From assembly GCA_028285305.1 (NCBI GenBank), contig JANQPV010000036.1, forward strand, positions 62,001 to 126,000: DNA of 64,000 bases. Direction: 5' to 3'. Both the position numbers and the translations under genes were made by a program. The notes below the pieces were generated by a model that was not told the DNA's origin, ran no database searches, and saw nothing but the letters and a program-made list of their open reading frames with translations. Positions 44,559 through 53,069 of this stretch are shown in pieces. The stretch comes from Alphaproteobacteria bacterium. Lineage in GTDB: Bacteria > Pseudomonadota > Alphaproteobacteria > SMXP01. The first letter of the stretch is position 1. The number at the start of each line of letters is the position of its first letter.

Positions 44559-45683
44559 CTACCGGCTCTTTACCTGGCCCTGCCGTGCCAATTGCCACGA
44601 CAGTTGAGGCATCTGCGGGCGAGAGCGATCCCTCACCAATCGATCACTTTTATACTGCAACTCGTGCTCGCCTTCGTCGTCTTCCTTGGGCTCAGGCACA
44701 ACAATTTCATCCGGAGCCGGAGCGTTCCGCCAGAATTTCTGAGAATAGACCACGCGCGCAACATCCAAACGATCCGTACTCTCAACAACCGCGACAGGTT
44801 GCTCCATGGCATAGGCTCCCGTGACATCCCGATCTGAAAGACCGCCCGGCTGAAACATAAAATCATCTTCATCGAAGAATATGTTCCAATCGCGCGCAAA
44901 CGGCACGTCAAACTGCATCAAGTCTTCATATTGGCTCAACAAGCGCGCTAGCTCTTCCTCGAAAGAAAAGTCCTCCGCACGCATCACAAAACTAATACCG
45001 GCGTTCTTCGCTTCTGTCCGATAAATCGGCTGACTGTGCAGACCCACATGCTTGATCATGAAGTCGACAATCTTTTGGTTTGCCGCCTTGGACAAAGGCC
45101 TCCTTCGGCTTTCCAACATCTCGAAAAGGCCACGCTCGCCTTCCTGGATGACCCGGTGCAATCGCCCGATCTCAATGGGAGACAGATGACCGGTCAGGCT
45201 CATGAAGAGGTCTTTCCTTGCACTCTTTGAGCGAACGCCAACTGTCTCGGCCAGGTCGAAAAAGGCTCGCAGCGATTCTACGGAAGCGAACTGCCGGCCA
45301 ATACGCGTCTGCGTGTCTACCGGTCCCAGATGGCCGGCCTTGCCCATGATGATGTTGTCCGCCCCTAAGCTGATTTCCGTGCCCGCACTCATGCACTTGG
45401 AGGGAACAAGAACCGAGAACTCCCCCTCCGAGCCAAGAAACTCCCTGATAAGGGCAACAATACGCCTGGTCGCCGCCGCATCGCCGCCTTCGGTATACAT
45501 AAACAGGTCCAGCTTCTTGATTTTCTTGGTGAAGATGGAGCGCAGATGCTTCTCGATAACCCTCACATCGTCATACTCGATGGGTTCGCGCAAACCGCTA
45601 CGATCGCTCGTGATGTATGCGAGAACGCGCGATCCACGCGCATTTTCGATTTGCCGTATCAGATTAAGTCGTTCGTCCGACAT
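44559..45683 (-). CDS. SDH_sah-type serine proteinase (ClpP/SppA-like fold)
   Basis: 374 residues. The ClpP/crotonase-like fold is shown by Y-T-E-G-G-D-A-A-A-T-R-R, where the Gly pair forms the oxyanion hole, and by the serine-containing turn P-S-K-C-M-S-A-G-T-E-I-S-L-G-A, with the nucleophile Ser after Met. G-K-A-G-H-L-G-P-V-D-T-Q follows, as in the SDH_sah (serine dehydrogenase proteinase) family related to SppA. No signal peptide, so a cytoplasmic protease; target unknown. It converges with liuD with 23 bases between. Confidence 0.82.
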   Translation of the reverse strand: MSDERLNLIRQIENARGSRVLAYITSDRSGLREPIEYDDVRVIEKHLRSIFTKKIKKLDLFMYTEGGDAAATRRIVALIREFLGSEGEFSVLVPSKCMSAGTEISLGADNIIMGKAGHLGPVDTQTRIGRQFASVESLRAFFDLAETVGVRSKSARKDLFMSLTGHLSPIEIGRLHRVIQEGERGLFEMLESRRRPLSKAANQKIVDFMIKHVGLHSQPIYRTEAKNAGISFVMRAEDFSFEEELARLLSQYEDLMQFDVPFARDWNIFFDEDDFMFQPGGLSDRDVTGAYAMEQPVAVVESTDRLDVARVVYSQKFWRNAPAPDEIVVPEPKEDDEGEHELQYKSDRLVRDRSRPQMPQLSWQLARQGQVKSR

Positions 45684-45858
45684 AAACTCCCCCCAACCCG
45701 TCTCGCGGGAAAACTGCGGCCACCAATGTCATCCAGAATGCCTTAAGTATCGATAACCTAAATCTCAGGGCTTGAGATTCAATTGATTAAGCAACGATGA
45801 CTTCAAAATGTGCGCGTTTAGAGGCGCCAAACCGTCCCTCAAAATTTTCGTATCGAGT

Positions 45859-46653
45859 TCAAGACTTCCGTTTCTTTTCTCTCAACAGTCCCTCTTGAGC
45901 AATGGTCGCCACATGTGAGCCTTGGCGGTCGATCACCCAGCCAAGCGCTAAGCCGCGGGATCCAATCATGCCGAGCGACCGCATATCAAGCAGGAGCCAG
46001 TCGTCAGCTTTAACCGGCCGGTGAAACCACACCGCATGATCAAGGCTCGCGCCCATGAACAATTCGTTATGGCGGCCAGGGCCAGCGGCAATGGCGGTTG
46101 GATGTCCCGCCTGGATCGCACGCATCGCATTCGAGTCCGTAAGGTAGGCAAGCGCGCAGACATGATCTATTTCTTCGTCTGACAGGGGTTCGGTGAACCG
46201 AACCCAAACCTGCGATTCCGGAGGTTTATGCGTATGTGCAATCGTCCGGCTTTCCCGCCCGGGAATCGTATCATCCGTAGACAAATCCTCCGGCTTCGGA
46301 ATATCCGCAAGACGCGGCGTTTGAATATCCGGGCCCTCTTCTTGCTTCTGAAACGATGCAGACAAATTCAAGATTGCACCCCCGCTTTGCCGAGCGACGA
46401 CCTGGCGTGTAGAAAAGGAGCGCCCGTTGCGCAAGCGATCCACTTCGTACCGAACCGGCTCATCCGGATTCCCGCCCAAAATAAAATAGGAGTGGAAGGA
46501 GTGAACGTAGTGATCTTCGGTGACGGTCAAAGCCGCAGCTTTGAGCGCCTGAGCGACAACGAGACCACCATAGATACGCCCCCAGCTATAGTTTGGACTT
46601 TCGCCGACATAAGTGTCGGGACCGTGCTTTTCGAGGAAGAGAATTTTGCCCAC
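45859..46653 (-). CDS. tesB: acyl-CoA thioesterase II (TesB)
   Basis: 264 residues, double hot-dog fold. The N-terminal half has R-I-Y-G-G-L-V-V-A-Q-A-L-K-A-A and H-S-F-H-S-Y-F-I-L-G-G; the second half has H-A-V-W-F-H-R-P-V-K-A-D-D-W-L-L and a closing G-S-H-V-A-T-I-A-Q-E-G-L-L-R. These are TesB landmarks. It hydrolyses medium- to long-chain acyl-CoA to free acid and CoA, recovering CoA when breakdown stalls. It sits after the thiolase-operon terminator, on the same strand, so it is probably transcribed on its own. Confidence 0.9.
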   Translation of the reverse strand: MGKILFLEKHGPDTYVGESPNYSWGRIYGGLVVAQALKAAALTVTEDHYVHSFHSYFILGGNPDEPVRYEVDRLRNGRSFSTRQVVARQSGGAILNLSASFQKQEEGPDIQTPRLADIPKPEDLSTDDTIPGRESRTIAHTHKPPESQVWVRFTEPLSDEEIDHVCALAYLTDSNAMRAIQAGHPTAIAAGPGRHNELFMGASLDHAVWFHRPVKADDWLLLDMRSLGMIGSRGLALGWVIDRQGSHVATIAQEGLLREKKRKS

Positions 46654-46742
46654 GTGAATTCCTTACTATCAGAAGTGTGCCTCCTCATAGCGCTAATCGG
46701 ACCGCATAGTCAAAAACCGTTCGGCAGCCCTCCACATATCAC

Positions 46743-46773
46743 AAAAAGGGCCCTCACCTTTCGGCAAGGGCCC
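46743..46773 (-). terminator. rho-independent terminator of the thiolase operon
   Basis: Read on the minus strand: GGGCCCT, a 12-base loop, AGGGCCC, then TTTTT. The stem is a perfect 7 bp. It lies 26 bases after the thiolase stop and ends the five-gene operon that begins at 51488. Confidence 0.8.
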
Positions 46774-46799
46774 GTGCAGAAAACGAATTCGGATATGGT

Positions 46800-47945
46800 C
46801 TATGCGGCGCTCAAAATCGTGCACGCAGATAGTCCGGGCGCCCCGTAAACCTGCGTGTAGCCAAGCCGCGGATTGCCGGGAACTTGGCGGTCACCGGCGT
46901 CGCCGCGCAGTTGAATAACATTCTCGTAAACTTGACGCAGTCCGGATGCGCCGATCGGTTCACCACACGCCAGGCAGCCGCCATCGGTGTTGATCGGCAA
47001 TTTGCCGCCAATCTTCGTATCGCCGTCCTGAATCAGTTTCTCCTGATCACCATCCGCACAGAAACCATTCTCGGACATGTGCATGATCTCCGCCCCGGAT
47101 TCGGTATCCTGGATTTGCGCGATATCGATCTCTTCCGGCCCAATGCCTGCCATTTCGTAAACGGCTTTGGACGCAACCTCTGTTGGCGTGCCACCCCGCT
47201 CGACATCTAGGCTGGGCGAAAAGACCTCAAAGGAACCCTGCGGACGGGTGCGTACGCTCGCGCCGCGCATCAAAACGCCCTTGGCGCCCAACTGCTTCAT
47301 CTTTTCTTCACTGGCGAGGATGAGCGCCGCTCCCCCTTCTGCGGGAGAACAGAACATAAACTTGGTCAGAGGATCGCTGACCATCTGGCTGTTCATGATG
47401 GTATCGAGATCGACCGGCTCTCGGCGCCACGCATGGGGCGTCAAAGAGCCGTTCTGGAACGCTTTCTCCGCGACCTTGCCCAGCGTCTCGTCTGAAATAC
47501 CGTAAAGCTCTTTATACCTCTGAATCTTCATGCCGAAAAACTGAGTGGTCAGCATGAGACCCTGATCACCGTACCATTGGGGCAACCCCGATGCCTTGGG
47601 ATCCGCATTAAACGCGCCCCTCGGGTGCTTATCGAACCCAACAACGATGCCCATGTCGAACTCTTCTGATTTAATAGACCAATAGCCCGACAAAAGCGCC
47701 GAGCCGCCCGTCGCGCACCCGTTCGCAACATTGATAAACTGCATGGTCGACAGCCCCATGATCGGCAGCATCGCATCCGCATTGCCAGCCGCGAGGGAGC
47801 CGCCGAAAGCAAACTGCATGTCCTGCCAGTCCGCTCCGGCATCCTTCAAAGCGTCGCGGGCCGCAGCAACGCCCTGCTCAAGTCCGGACAGATCGTGGCG
47901 CCCGAAAGGGTGAATGCCCGCACCGATAATGTAAACGTCACGCAT
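46800..47945 (-). CDS. thiolase-superfamily protein (SCP2/Ltp-like; possible acyl-CoA retro-aldolase)
   Basis: 381 residues from ATG 47945, chosen for its AGGAGG site; nine in-frame codons upstream lack one. The thiolase nucleophile region N-G-C-A-T-G-G-S-A-L (Cys near 87) is intact. The C-terminal motif is N-T-D-G-G-C-L-A-C-G-E-P-I-G-A-S-G, with Glu where degradative thiolases have the catalytic His of G-H-P; a second Cys (G-C-L-A-C) lies next to it. This places it with SCPx/Ltp-like proteins. Last gene of the operon, after the OB-fold protein. It may cleave a beta-keto or beta-hydroxy acyl-CoA; the reaction is unknown. Confidence 0.85.
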   Translation of the reverse strand: MRDVYIIGAGIHPFGRHDLSGLEQGVAAARDALKDAGADWQDMQFAFGGSLAAGNADAMLPIMGLSTMQFINVANGCATGGSALLSGYWSIKSEEFDMGIVVGFDKHPRGAFNADPKASGLPQWYGDQGLMLTTQFFGMKIQRYKELYGISDETLGKVAEKAFQNGSLTPHAWRREPVDLDTIMNSQMVSDPLTKFMFCSPAEGGAALILASEEKMKQLGAKGVLMRGASVRTRPQGSFEVFSPSLDVERGGTPTEVASKAVYEMAGIGPEEIDIAQIQDTESGAEIMHMSENGFCADGDQEKLIQDGDTKIGGKLPINTDGGCLACGEPIGASGLRQVYENVIQLRGDAGDRQVPGNPRLGYTQVYGAPGLSACTILSAA

Positions 47946-47987
47946 GAGACTTCCTCCTGTTCGATCTCTCAACTGTACATTTTGCGA

Positions 47988-48434
47988 TCAAGCAACAGGC
48001 TTGAACGCAAACGTTGAAACGTATTTATCCTCATCCCCCAGCTCAAACGGCTCAAGGGCAAGTTCCATCTCCATACCAATTTTTAAGGTCTGGTCCGGAT
48101 CACCCATGATCCGCGTCTCGACGATCACCTGATCTTCAAGCTCTACATAGCCGACCGCATAGGGTTGAAAGTTCTTGTCATCGCCAGGCCCCCGGTAAGG
48201 AGGCGTTTTGGGGCGGAAGCGTTGAACCGTCCAAGACCAAAGCTTGCCCGTTCGTTTGAGAGGCACCACGTCAAAGCGTTCTGCCTCGGCCCCCGAGGGC
48301 ATCGGGAAAACAATCTTTCCGGTCTCTTTGTTTTTGCCGCCGAGCAGAACCGGAACGCCGTTATCTAAGCGAAAAAGGCCCTCCGCCAAAGGTTCCAGTT
48401 TTAGAATTTCTTCTTTGTCCAACAATTCCGCCAT
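47988..48434 (-). CDS. DUF35-like OB-fold protein lacking the zinc ribbon cysteines
   Basis: 148 residues. The C-terminal OB-fold is recognisable: L-W-S-W-T-V-Q-R-F, Q-P-Y-A-V-G-Y-V-E-L, and a terminal Y-V-S-T-F-A-F-K-P. In usual DUF35 proteins a rubredoxin-like zinc ribbon with two C-x2-C pairs precedes it; here the equivalent stretch reads L-L-G-G-K-N-K-E-T-G-K-I-V-F-P and the whole protein has no cysteine. DUF35 proteins pair with thiolase-like proteins (for example Ltp2 aldolases), and the thiolase gene follows 42 bases downstream, so a heteromeric complex is likely. Confidence 0.8.
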   Translation of the reverse strand: MAELLDKEEILKLEPLAEGLFRLDNGVPVLLGGKNKETGKIVFPMPSGAEAERFDVVPLKRTGKLWSWTVQRFRPKTPPYRGPGDDKNFQPYAVGYVELEDQVIVETRIMGDPDQTLKIGMEMELALEPFELGDEDKYVSTFAFKPVA

Positions 48435-48468
48435 CTAAAACTCTCCCGTCCTTTTGGATCCGGCAATA

Positions 48469-49488
48469 TTAAGCCGGGTCTGCGATCTTTAGCATTTGCT
48501 TGCCGAAATTCTGCCCCGTAAACAGACGCATAAACGTTTTCGGCGTGTTCTCGAACCCCTCTTGAATATCCTCTTTATACGTCACTTTTCCATCACGTAT
48601 CCATTCAAGGATCCGTCCGCGGGCAAAGTCAAACTTGTGAACATAATCGGTCAGCAGGAAGCCAGTCATCGAAGCCCGCTTGAAAATCAAATTGAAATAG
48701 TTTTCAGGACCCGCCGGCATCCCGCCGGTTTCATACCGCGAGATCCCGCCACAAATGACCACGCGCGCGTTCAAGGAAATATGGCGAAGCGCTTCGTTCA
48801 GAATCTTTCCGCCGACATTATCATAGAATACGTCAATAGACTGATTACAATGCGCCTTAAGCTGTTCGCGAACATCGCCGGTTTTATAGTCGATGGCCGC
48901 GTCATAGCCTCCCTCGCTCGTCAGCCAAGCGCACTTGTCCGGACCGCCGGCGATCCCAACAGTCTTACATCCCGCGATCTTGGCAAATTGTCCGACCATC
49001 GACCCGGTTGCGCCCGCAGCACCGGAGACAACGACCGTATCACCAGGAACCGGCTTGCCCACATCAAACAGGCCAAAAAAGGCCGTCAGACCGGTTGTGC
49101 CGAGCGGTCCCATATAGGCCGTCATCAGATCATTATTATCCACTTTCTGAACCGTATCAGCTGCAACAGTGGGATATTCTTCCCAACCCAGCTGACCGAG
49201 CACGATGTCCCCCTCGGCCAATTTGTCAGACGACGACTGCACGACTTGACCAAGACCGGTGCCGCGCATCACGTCGCCGATTTCAGTTGGAGCCGCATAC
49301 CCCCCAATGTTCTCCATCCAGCCTTTTTGGGCGGGATCAAAAGCAAGGTACAACGTTTTGATCAGCACTTCGCCTGGACCCGGATCCCGGCTTTCGCTCT
49401 CTTTGAACGTGAAATCAGATTCTTCAACGGCTCGGCCCAGGGGCCGCTCCGCGATAAGCCACTGCCGATTGGGTCTGTTGCTTGCCAT
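48469..49488 (-). CDS. CurA-like NADP-dependent oxidoreductase (MDR family)
   Basis: 339 residues of the medium-chain reductase superfamily, leukotriene B4 dehydrogenase/CurA group. The N-terminal catalytic domain contains K-T-L-Y-L-A-F-D-P-A-Q-K-G-W-M; the Rossmann domain has V-S-G-A-A-G-A-T-G-S-M-V-G-Q; the C-terminal part has F-Y-D-N-V-G-G-K-I-L-N. No zinc-ligand cysteine cluster. These enzymes reduce the C=C bond of alpha,beta-unsaturated ketones or related compounds with NADPH. Third gene of the operon, ten bases after E1beta. Confidence 0.88.
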   Translation of the reverse strand: MASNRPNRQWLIAERPLGRAVEESDFTFKESESRDPGPGEVLIKTLYLAFDPAQKGWMENIGGYAAPTEIGDVMRGTGLGQVVQSSSDKLAEGDIVLGQLGWEEYPTVAADTVQKVDNNDLMTAYMGPLGTTGLTAFFGLFDVGKPVPGDTVVVSGAAGATGSMVGQFAKIAGCKTVGIAGGPDKCAWLTSEGGYDAAIDYKTGDVREQLKAHCNQSIDVFYDNVGGKILNEALRHISLNARVVICGGISRYETGGMPAGPENYFNLIFKRASMTGFLLTDYVHKFDFARGRILEWIRDGKVTYKEDIQEGFENTPKTFMRLFTGQNFGKQMLKIADPA

Positions 49489-49498
49489 GATCTATCCG

Positions 49499-50512
49499 TT
49501 AGCTGTCGTATTTGAGAACGTCGCGTACAGCCTGCGCGATGCGATCCGGATTCGGCAAAAACGCGTCCTCAAGTGTTGGGGCAAAGGGAACCGGCGTATG
49601 CGGACAAGTTACTTTTTTGATGGGCGCCTTGACGAACGAGAAGCCCTTGTCTGCGACGATCGAGGAAACATCGCTCGCAAAGCTGCACCGCGGCGGGCTC
49701 TCATCGACGACAACAAGTCGCCCGGTATTCTCAACCGATTCCAAAATGATCTCTTCGTCCAGCGGCGAGGTCGTGCGTGGATCCACAACATCACACGTGA
49801 TGCCTTCCTTTTCGAGCGCATCGGCCGCTGCGGACGCGCGCATAATGTCGCCGCCCACGGCAACGATCGTCACATCGTCCCCTTCGCGAATATACTCGCC
49901 TTCGCCAAAAGGAATCGTATACGCCTCATCAGGAACGTCTGCCTGCGTATCATAAAGGATCTTCGACTCAAGAAAGACCACGGGGTCATCGTCGCGGATG
50001 GCCTGGGTCAAAAGCCCCTTTGCATCATAGGCATTTGACGGCATGACGACCTTTAGGCCCGGGACCATCGTAAAGAGAGGGTGCAGCGTTTGCGAGTGTT
50101 GTGCCCCGGCCCTGAGGCCGCCGCCAATCATGCTGCGAATGACAAGGGGCGTCGTCGCTTTACCACCGAACATGTAGCGAAATTTAGCCGCCTGATTATA
50201 GATCTGATCGAAACACACGCCCACAAAGTCGACAAACATGATCTCGGCAACGGGCCGCATGCCCGTCATCGCAGCCCCGTTGGCAGCGCCGATAATCGCT
50301 GATTCCGATATGGGTGTATCGATCACACGTTCACCACCAAATTCCGTATGCAAACCGGCGGTGACGCCCATCACCCCGCCCACGGTTCCGGCATTGCCCG
50401 AAGCGCCGTTTCCACCCGCAACGTCCTCCCCAAGAACGATCACACGGGCGTCGCGGTTCATTTCCTGGCGGAGCGCTTCGTTTATAGCCTCACGATATGA
50501 TTTCTTTGGCAT
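49499..50512 (-). CDS. acoB: 2-oxoacid/acetoin dehydrogenase E1 component, beta subunit
   Basis: 337 residues, transketolase-type E1beta. Y-R-E-A-I-N-E-A-L-R-Q-E-M and V-I-V-L-G-E-D-V-A-G-G-N open the pyrimidine-binding domain; G-G-G-L-R-A-G-A-Q-H-S-Q-T-L and V-V-M-P-S-N-A-Y-D-A-K-G-L follow. The C-terminal domain has V-D-P-R-T-T-S-P-L-D and V-D-E-S-P-P-R-C-S-F-A. It forms an alpha2-beta2 E1 with the product of the gene just upstream. Symbol follows the acetoin system because an AcoC-like E2 gene is nearby; the true substrate is open (acetoin, a branched-chain or another 2-oxo acid). Confidence 0.87.
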   Translation of the reverse strand: MPKKSYREAINEALRQEMNRDARVIVLGEDVAGGNGASGNAGTVGGVMGVTAGLHTEFGGERVIDTPISESAIIGAANGAAMTGMRPVAEIMFVDFVGVCFDQIYNQAAKFRYMFGGKATTPLVIRSMIGGGLRAGAQHSQTLHPLFTMVPGLKVVMPSNAYDAKGLLTQAIRDDDPVVFLESKILYDTQADVPDEAYTIPFGEGEYIREGDDVTIVAVGGDIMRASAAADALEKEGITCDVVDPRTTSPLDEEIILESVENTGRLVVVDESPPRCSFASDVSSIVADKGFSFVKAPIKKVTCPHTPVPFAPTLEDAFLPNPDRIAQAVRDVLKYDS

Positions 50513-50522
50513 CGTCGGGCCC

Positions 50523-51488
50523 CTAGTAGTTCAAGTAAACATTGGTTTCGAGCGCATCGAGACTTGGGAATGGCGCCGCTAAGGCCGCCTTAACTGCGTC
50601 TTCAACTTCTTGCAAAACTTCTTTGTCGAGCTCGTCAAAATCCGATTGCTCGAGCAAGCCGACCTCTAAGACGCGCTCCTTGAAATTGCGAATTCCATCT
50701 CGGTTGCGCGTTTCTTCAAGCTCTTCTTTGGTTCGGTAGGCTTGGGGATCTCCGACAAAATGGCCAAGATAGCGCGGGCACTGAGACTCGATCGCATACG
50801 GTCCTTCCCCCGCCCGGCCGCGCTCAAGCGCATTCGCCATCGCATCGCGCACGGCGAAAAAGTCCGTACCGTCGACGGTTTCCGCCGGCATGCCGAACGC
50901 TCGCGCCCGTTCTGCAATCGACGGAGCCCCCACCGCATAGGAAGACCCGGTAAATTCTCCGTACCCGTTGTTCTCGATCACGAAAACGCAGGGCGCGCCC
51001 AGCACGACGGCCATATTCATGGCCTCAAAGCAGGTGCCCTGATTAGACCCGCCATCGCCGGTAAAGGCGACCGCCACCTTTCCGGTCTTATTGAGTTTTT
51101 GCGTCAGTGCGGCGCCAACAGCGATGGGCGGAGCTCCGCCGACGATCGCATTGGCGCCGAGCATCCCCTTAGAAAGATCGGCAATATGCATCGAGCCGCC
51201 TTTGCCTTCGCACAAACCACCTGATTTCCCGAAGATTTCAAGCATCATGCCCTTCACATCGCATCCCTTGGAGATGCAGTGGCCGTGCCCGCGATGCGTC
51301 GAACCGATATAGTCTTCGTCCGTCAAATCATGGCAAATACCGACGCCGGAGGCCTCTTGCCCCAAATACACATGCGCAAAACCTGGAATGTTGCCCGCTG
51401 CAAATTCCTTTTCGACGCGCTCTTCAAAACACCGGATGGTGAACATCCGCCGATACGCGCGCTTCAATTCATCTCTGCTTAATTGCAT
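50523..51488 (-). CDS. acoA: 2-oxoacid/acetoin dehydrogenase E1 component, alpha subunit
   Basis: 321 residues. The thiamine diphosphate motif runs G-D-G-G-S-N-Q-G-T-C-F-E-A-M-N to I-E-N-N. H-R-G-H-G-H-C-I-S-K-G, K-G-G-S-M-H-I-A-D and the phosphorylation-loop-like Y-R-T-K-E-E-L-E-E segment are typical. It decarboxylates the 2-oxo substrate (or cleaves acetoin) and passes the acyl group to lipoyl-E2. First gene of the five-gene operon; 202 bases separate it from the divergent P450 gene, so their promoters share that gap. Substrate uncertain. Confidence 0.88.
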   Translation of the reverse strand: MQLSRDELKRAYRRMFTIRCFEERVEKEFAAGNIPGFAHVYLGQEASGVGICHDLTDEDYIGSTHRGHGHCISKGCDVKGMMLEIFGKSGGLCEGKGGSMHIADLSKGMLGANAIVGGAPPIAVGAALTQKLNKTGKVAVAFTGDGGSNQGTCFEAMNMAVVLGAPCVFVIENNGYGEFTGSSYAVGAPSIAERARAFGMPAETVDGTDFFAVRDAMANALERGRAGEGPYAIESQCPRYLGHFVGDPQAYRTKEELEETRNRDGIRNFKERVLEVGLLEQSDFDELDKEVLQEVEDAVKAALAAPFPSLDALETNVYLNY

Positions 51489-51690
51489 AAAGTACCTCTT
51501 CCCGCGGCTCCTCGACGTAAGTTATCCTGGTTGTTCCAATGCTTCACGAAAAAAGTCAAGCCTGATGGAAATCAGGCTATCTTCTGTGGGAGTCTTTGTA
51601 TAGACAACGAAAACAGTCACTTTTGACGGACCGGATAAGTTCGCGTTAGACTTAAGTCAGCAAGCTCAAAAGCCCCAGTTCAGGGGCCCA

Positions 51691-52986
51691 ATGGGGAAAA
51701 GAGACATGAACATTGAACAAGGCAAGTTGAACAAGGACGTCCCTCTCGAGGAGATCAATTTCTTCGACCCGCAATTGCTGCAGGACCCCCATCAGTATTA
51801 TGAGCGTCTGCGCAACGAGGCGCCGGTCTTCCGCGACCCCAAAAACAACATCGTCTACGTTTCGACCTATGATCTCATCAAACACGTAAATTCTAAACCC
51901 ACGGTTTTTTCCAACAAGTTCGGCGAACAATTGCGCGCCGGCTCGTCGGAAACCCAGATGCATCCGGAAGAGATCGAAGTCCTGATGACGGGGATCGCCC
52001 CCAAGGACACCATGTTGACGGCGGACCCACCGGAACAGACGCGCTACCGCAAGCTAGCGATGAAAGCCTTCACTTATAAGCGTGTGCTCCAGATGGGCGA
52101 TTACGTGAAGCAAGTGACCAACGAACTGATCGATGCGTTCATCGACGATGGTCACTGTGAGTTCAAGGCCCAGTTCGGCAACTTGCTCCCTCTCACGGTA
52201 ATCGCAGATGCCCTAGGCGTTCCCCGCGAGGACATGCCGAAATTCAGAACCTGGTCAGACGCCTTCATCGTTCAATTGGGCGGCGTCTCTGATAAGGAGA
52301 CCCGCGTCGACGCCGCACATAAAATCATCGAATTCCAGAAATACATGGTCGAACGCATTGAGGAAAAGCGCACCAATCCGACCGAAGACATCATCTCCGA
52401 CCTCGTTCATGCCGACCTGTCCGAAGAAGGCGACGAACGCAAGATGGATCATTCCGAACTGATCTCGATCCTTCAGCAATTGCTGGTCGCCGGCAACGAG
52501 ACCACCTCCCACTCTTTGACGGCCGGTCTCTATTTCCTCATTCAAAATCCGAAACAGTTGGCCGAAGTCGTTGCCAACCACGACCTGATTCCAAACTTTG
52601 TTGAGGAAACGCTCAGATATCTGACGCCCACGAACAATATGTGGCGTGTCGCGACCGAAGACACTCAGATTGGCGACATGCCCGTCAAAACGAACGATCT
52701 GATCTTGCTACGCTATGGCTCGGGCAACCGGGACGAAGGCACATTTGCGGATGGCAATGCGTTTGATATTCATCGCAAGAATGCTGAGGAACACTTGGCC
52801 TTTGGCGCCGGCATTCACACCTGTATCGGAGCCCAATTGGCGCGCAAGGAAATGAACACGGCCTTCCCGATCATTTTCGACCGGCTCAAGAACATCCGGT
52901 TCCAAGACGGCAAGAACACGTTCGAATACGACCCGAACATACTGCTCCGCGGCGTTCTCCAGCTTCATCTGGAGTTCGACAAATAG
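51691..52986 (+). CDS. cytochrome P450
   Basis: 431 residues, soluble bacterial P450. The haem loop F-G-A-G-I-H-T-C-I-G-A-Q-L has Cys378 as thiolate ligand; the oxygen-activating I-helix motif A-G-N-E-T-T is at 267-272; E-T-L-R is the ExxR pair (Glu306/Arg309). ATG 51691 and ATG 51706 are both plausible starts. It would hydroxylate or otherwise oxidise a hydrophobic substrate with electrons from ferredoxin; no ferredoxin or reductase gene is close. Divergent from the E1alpha gene, in a catabolic setting. Ends in a strong terminator. Confidence 0.93.
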   Translation: MGKRDMNIEQGKLNKDVPLEEINFFDPQLLQDPHQYYERLRNEAPVFRDPKNNIVYVSTYDLIKHVNSKPTVFSNKFGEQLRAGSSETQMHPEEIEVLMTGIAPKDTMLTADPPEQTRYRKLAMKAFTYKRVLQMGDYVKQVTNELIDAFIDDGHCEFKAQFGNLLPLTVIADALGVPREDMPKFRTWSDAFIVQLGGVSDKETRVDAAHKIIEFQKYMVERIEEKRTNPTEDIISDLVHADLSEEGDERKMDHSELISILQQLLVAGNETTSHSLTAGLYFLIQNPKQLAEVVANHDLIPNFVEETLRYLTPTNNMWRVATEDTQIGDMPVKTNDLILLRYGSGNRDEGTFADGNAFDIHRKNAEEHLAFGAGIHTCIGAQLARKEMNTAFPIIFDRLKNIRFQDGKNTFEYDPNILLRGVLQLHLEFDK

Positions 52987-53013
52987 TGGTGGCACTTTGC
53001 CCACAAAAAAGGG

Positions 53014-53037
53014 GCCGGCATTTATGCCGGCTTTTTT
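53014..53037. terminator. bidirectional rho-independent terminator after P450
   Basis: Stem GCCGGCA / TGCCGGC with a TTTA loop, followed by TTTTTT; the complementary side has a run of A at 53005-53010, so it can also end transcripts of the convergent ThuA-like gene (stop near 53070). Confidence 0.88.
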
Positions 53038-53069
53038 CTTTTGCATCCGAATCCTAAAAGATGCCTGCG

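Noticed and set aside
48496-49515. 339-codon frame opposite the CurA-like reductase
   Set aside because: Mirror of a confirmed MDR gene; Arg/Ile/His-rich translation without a recognisable fold.
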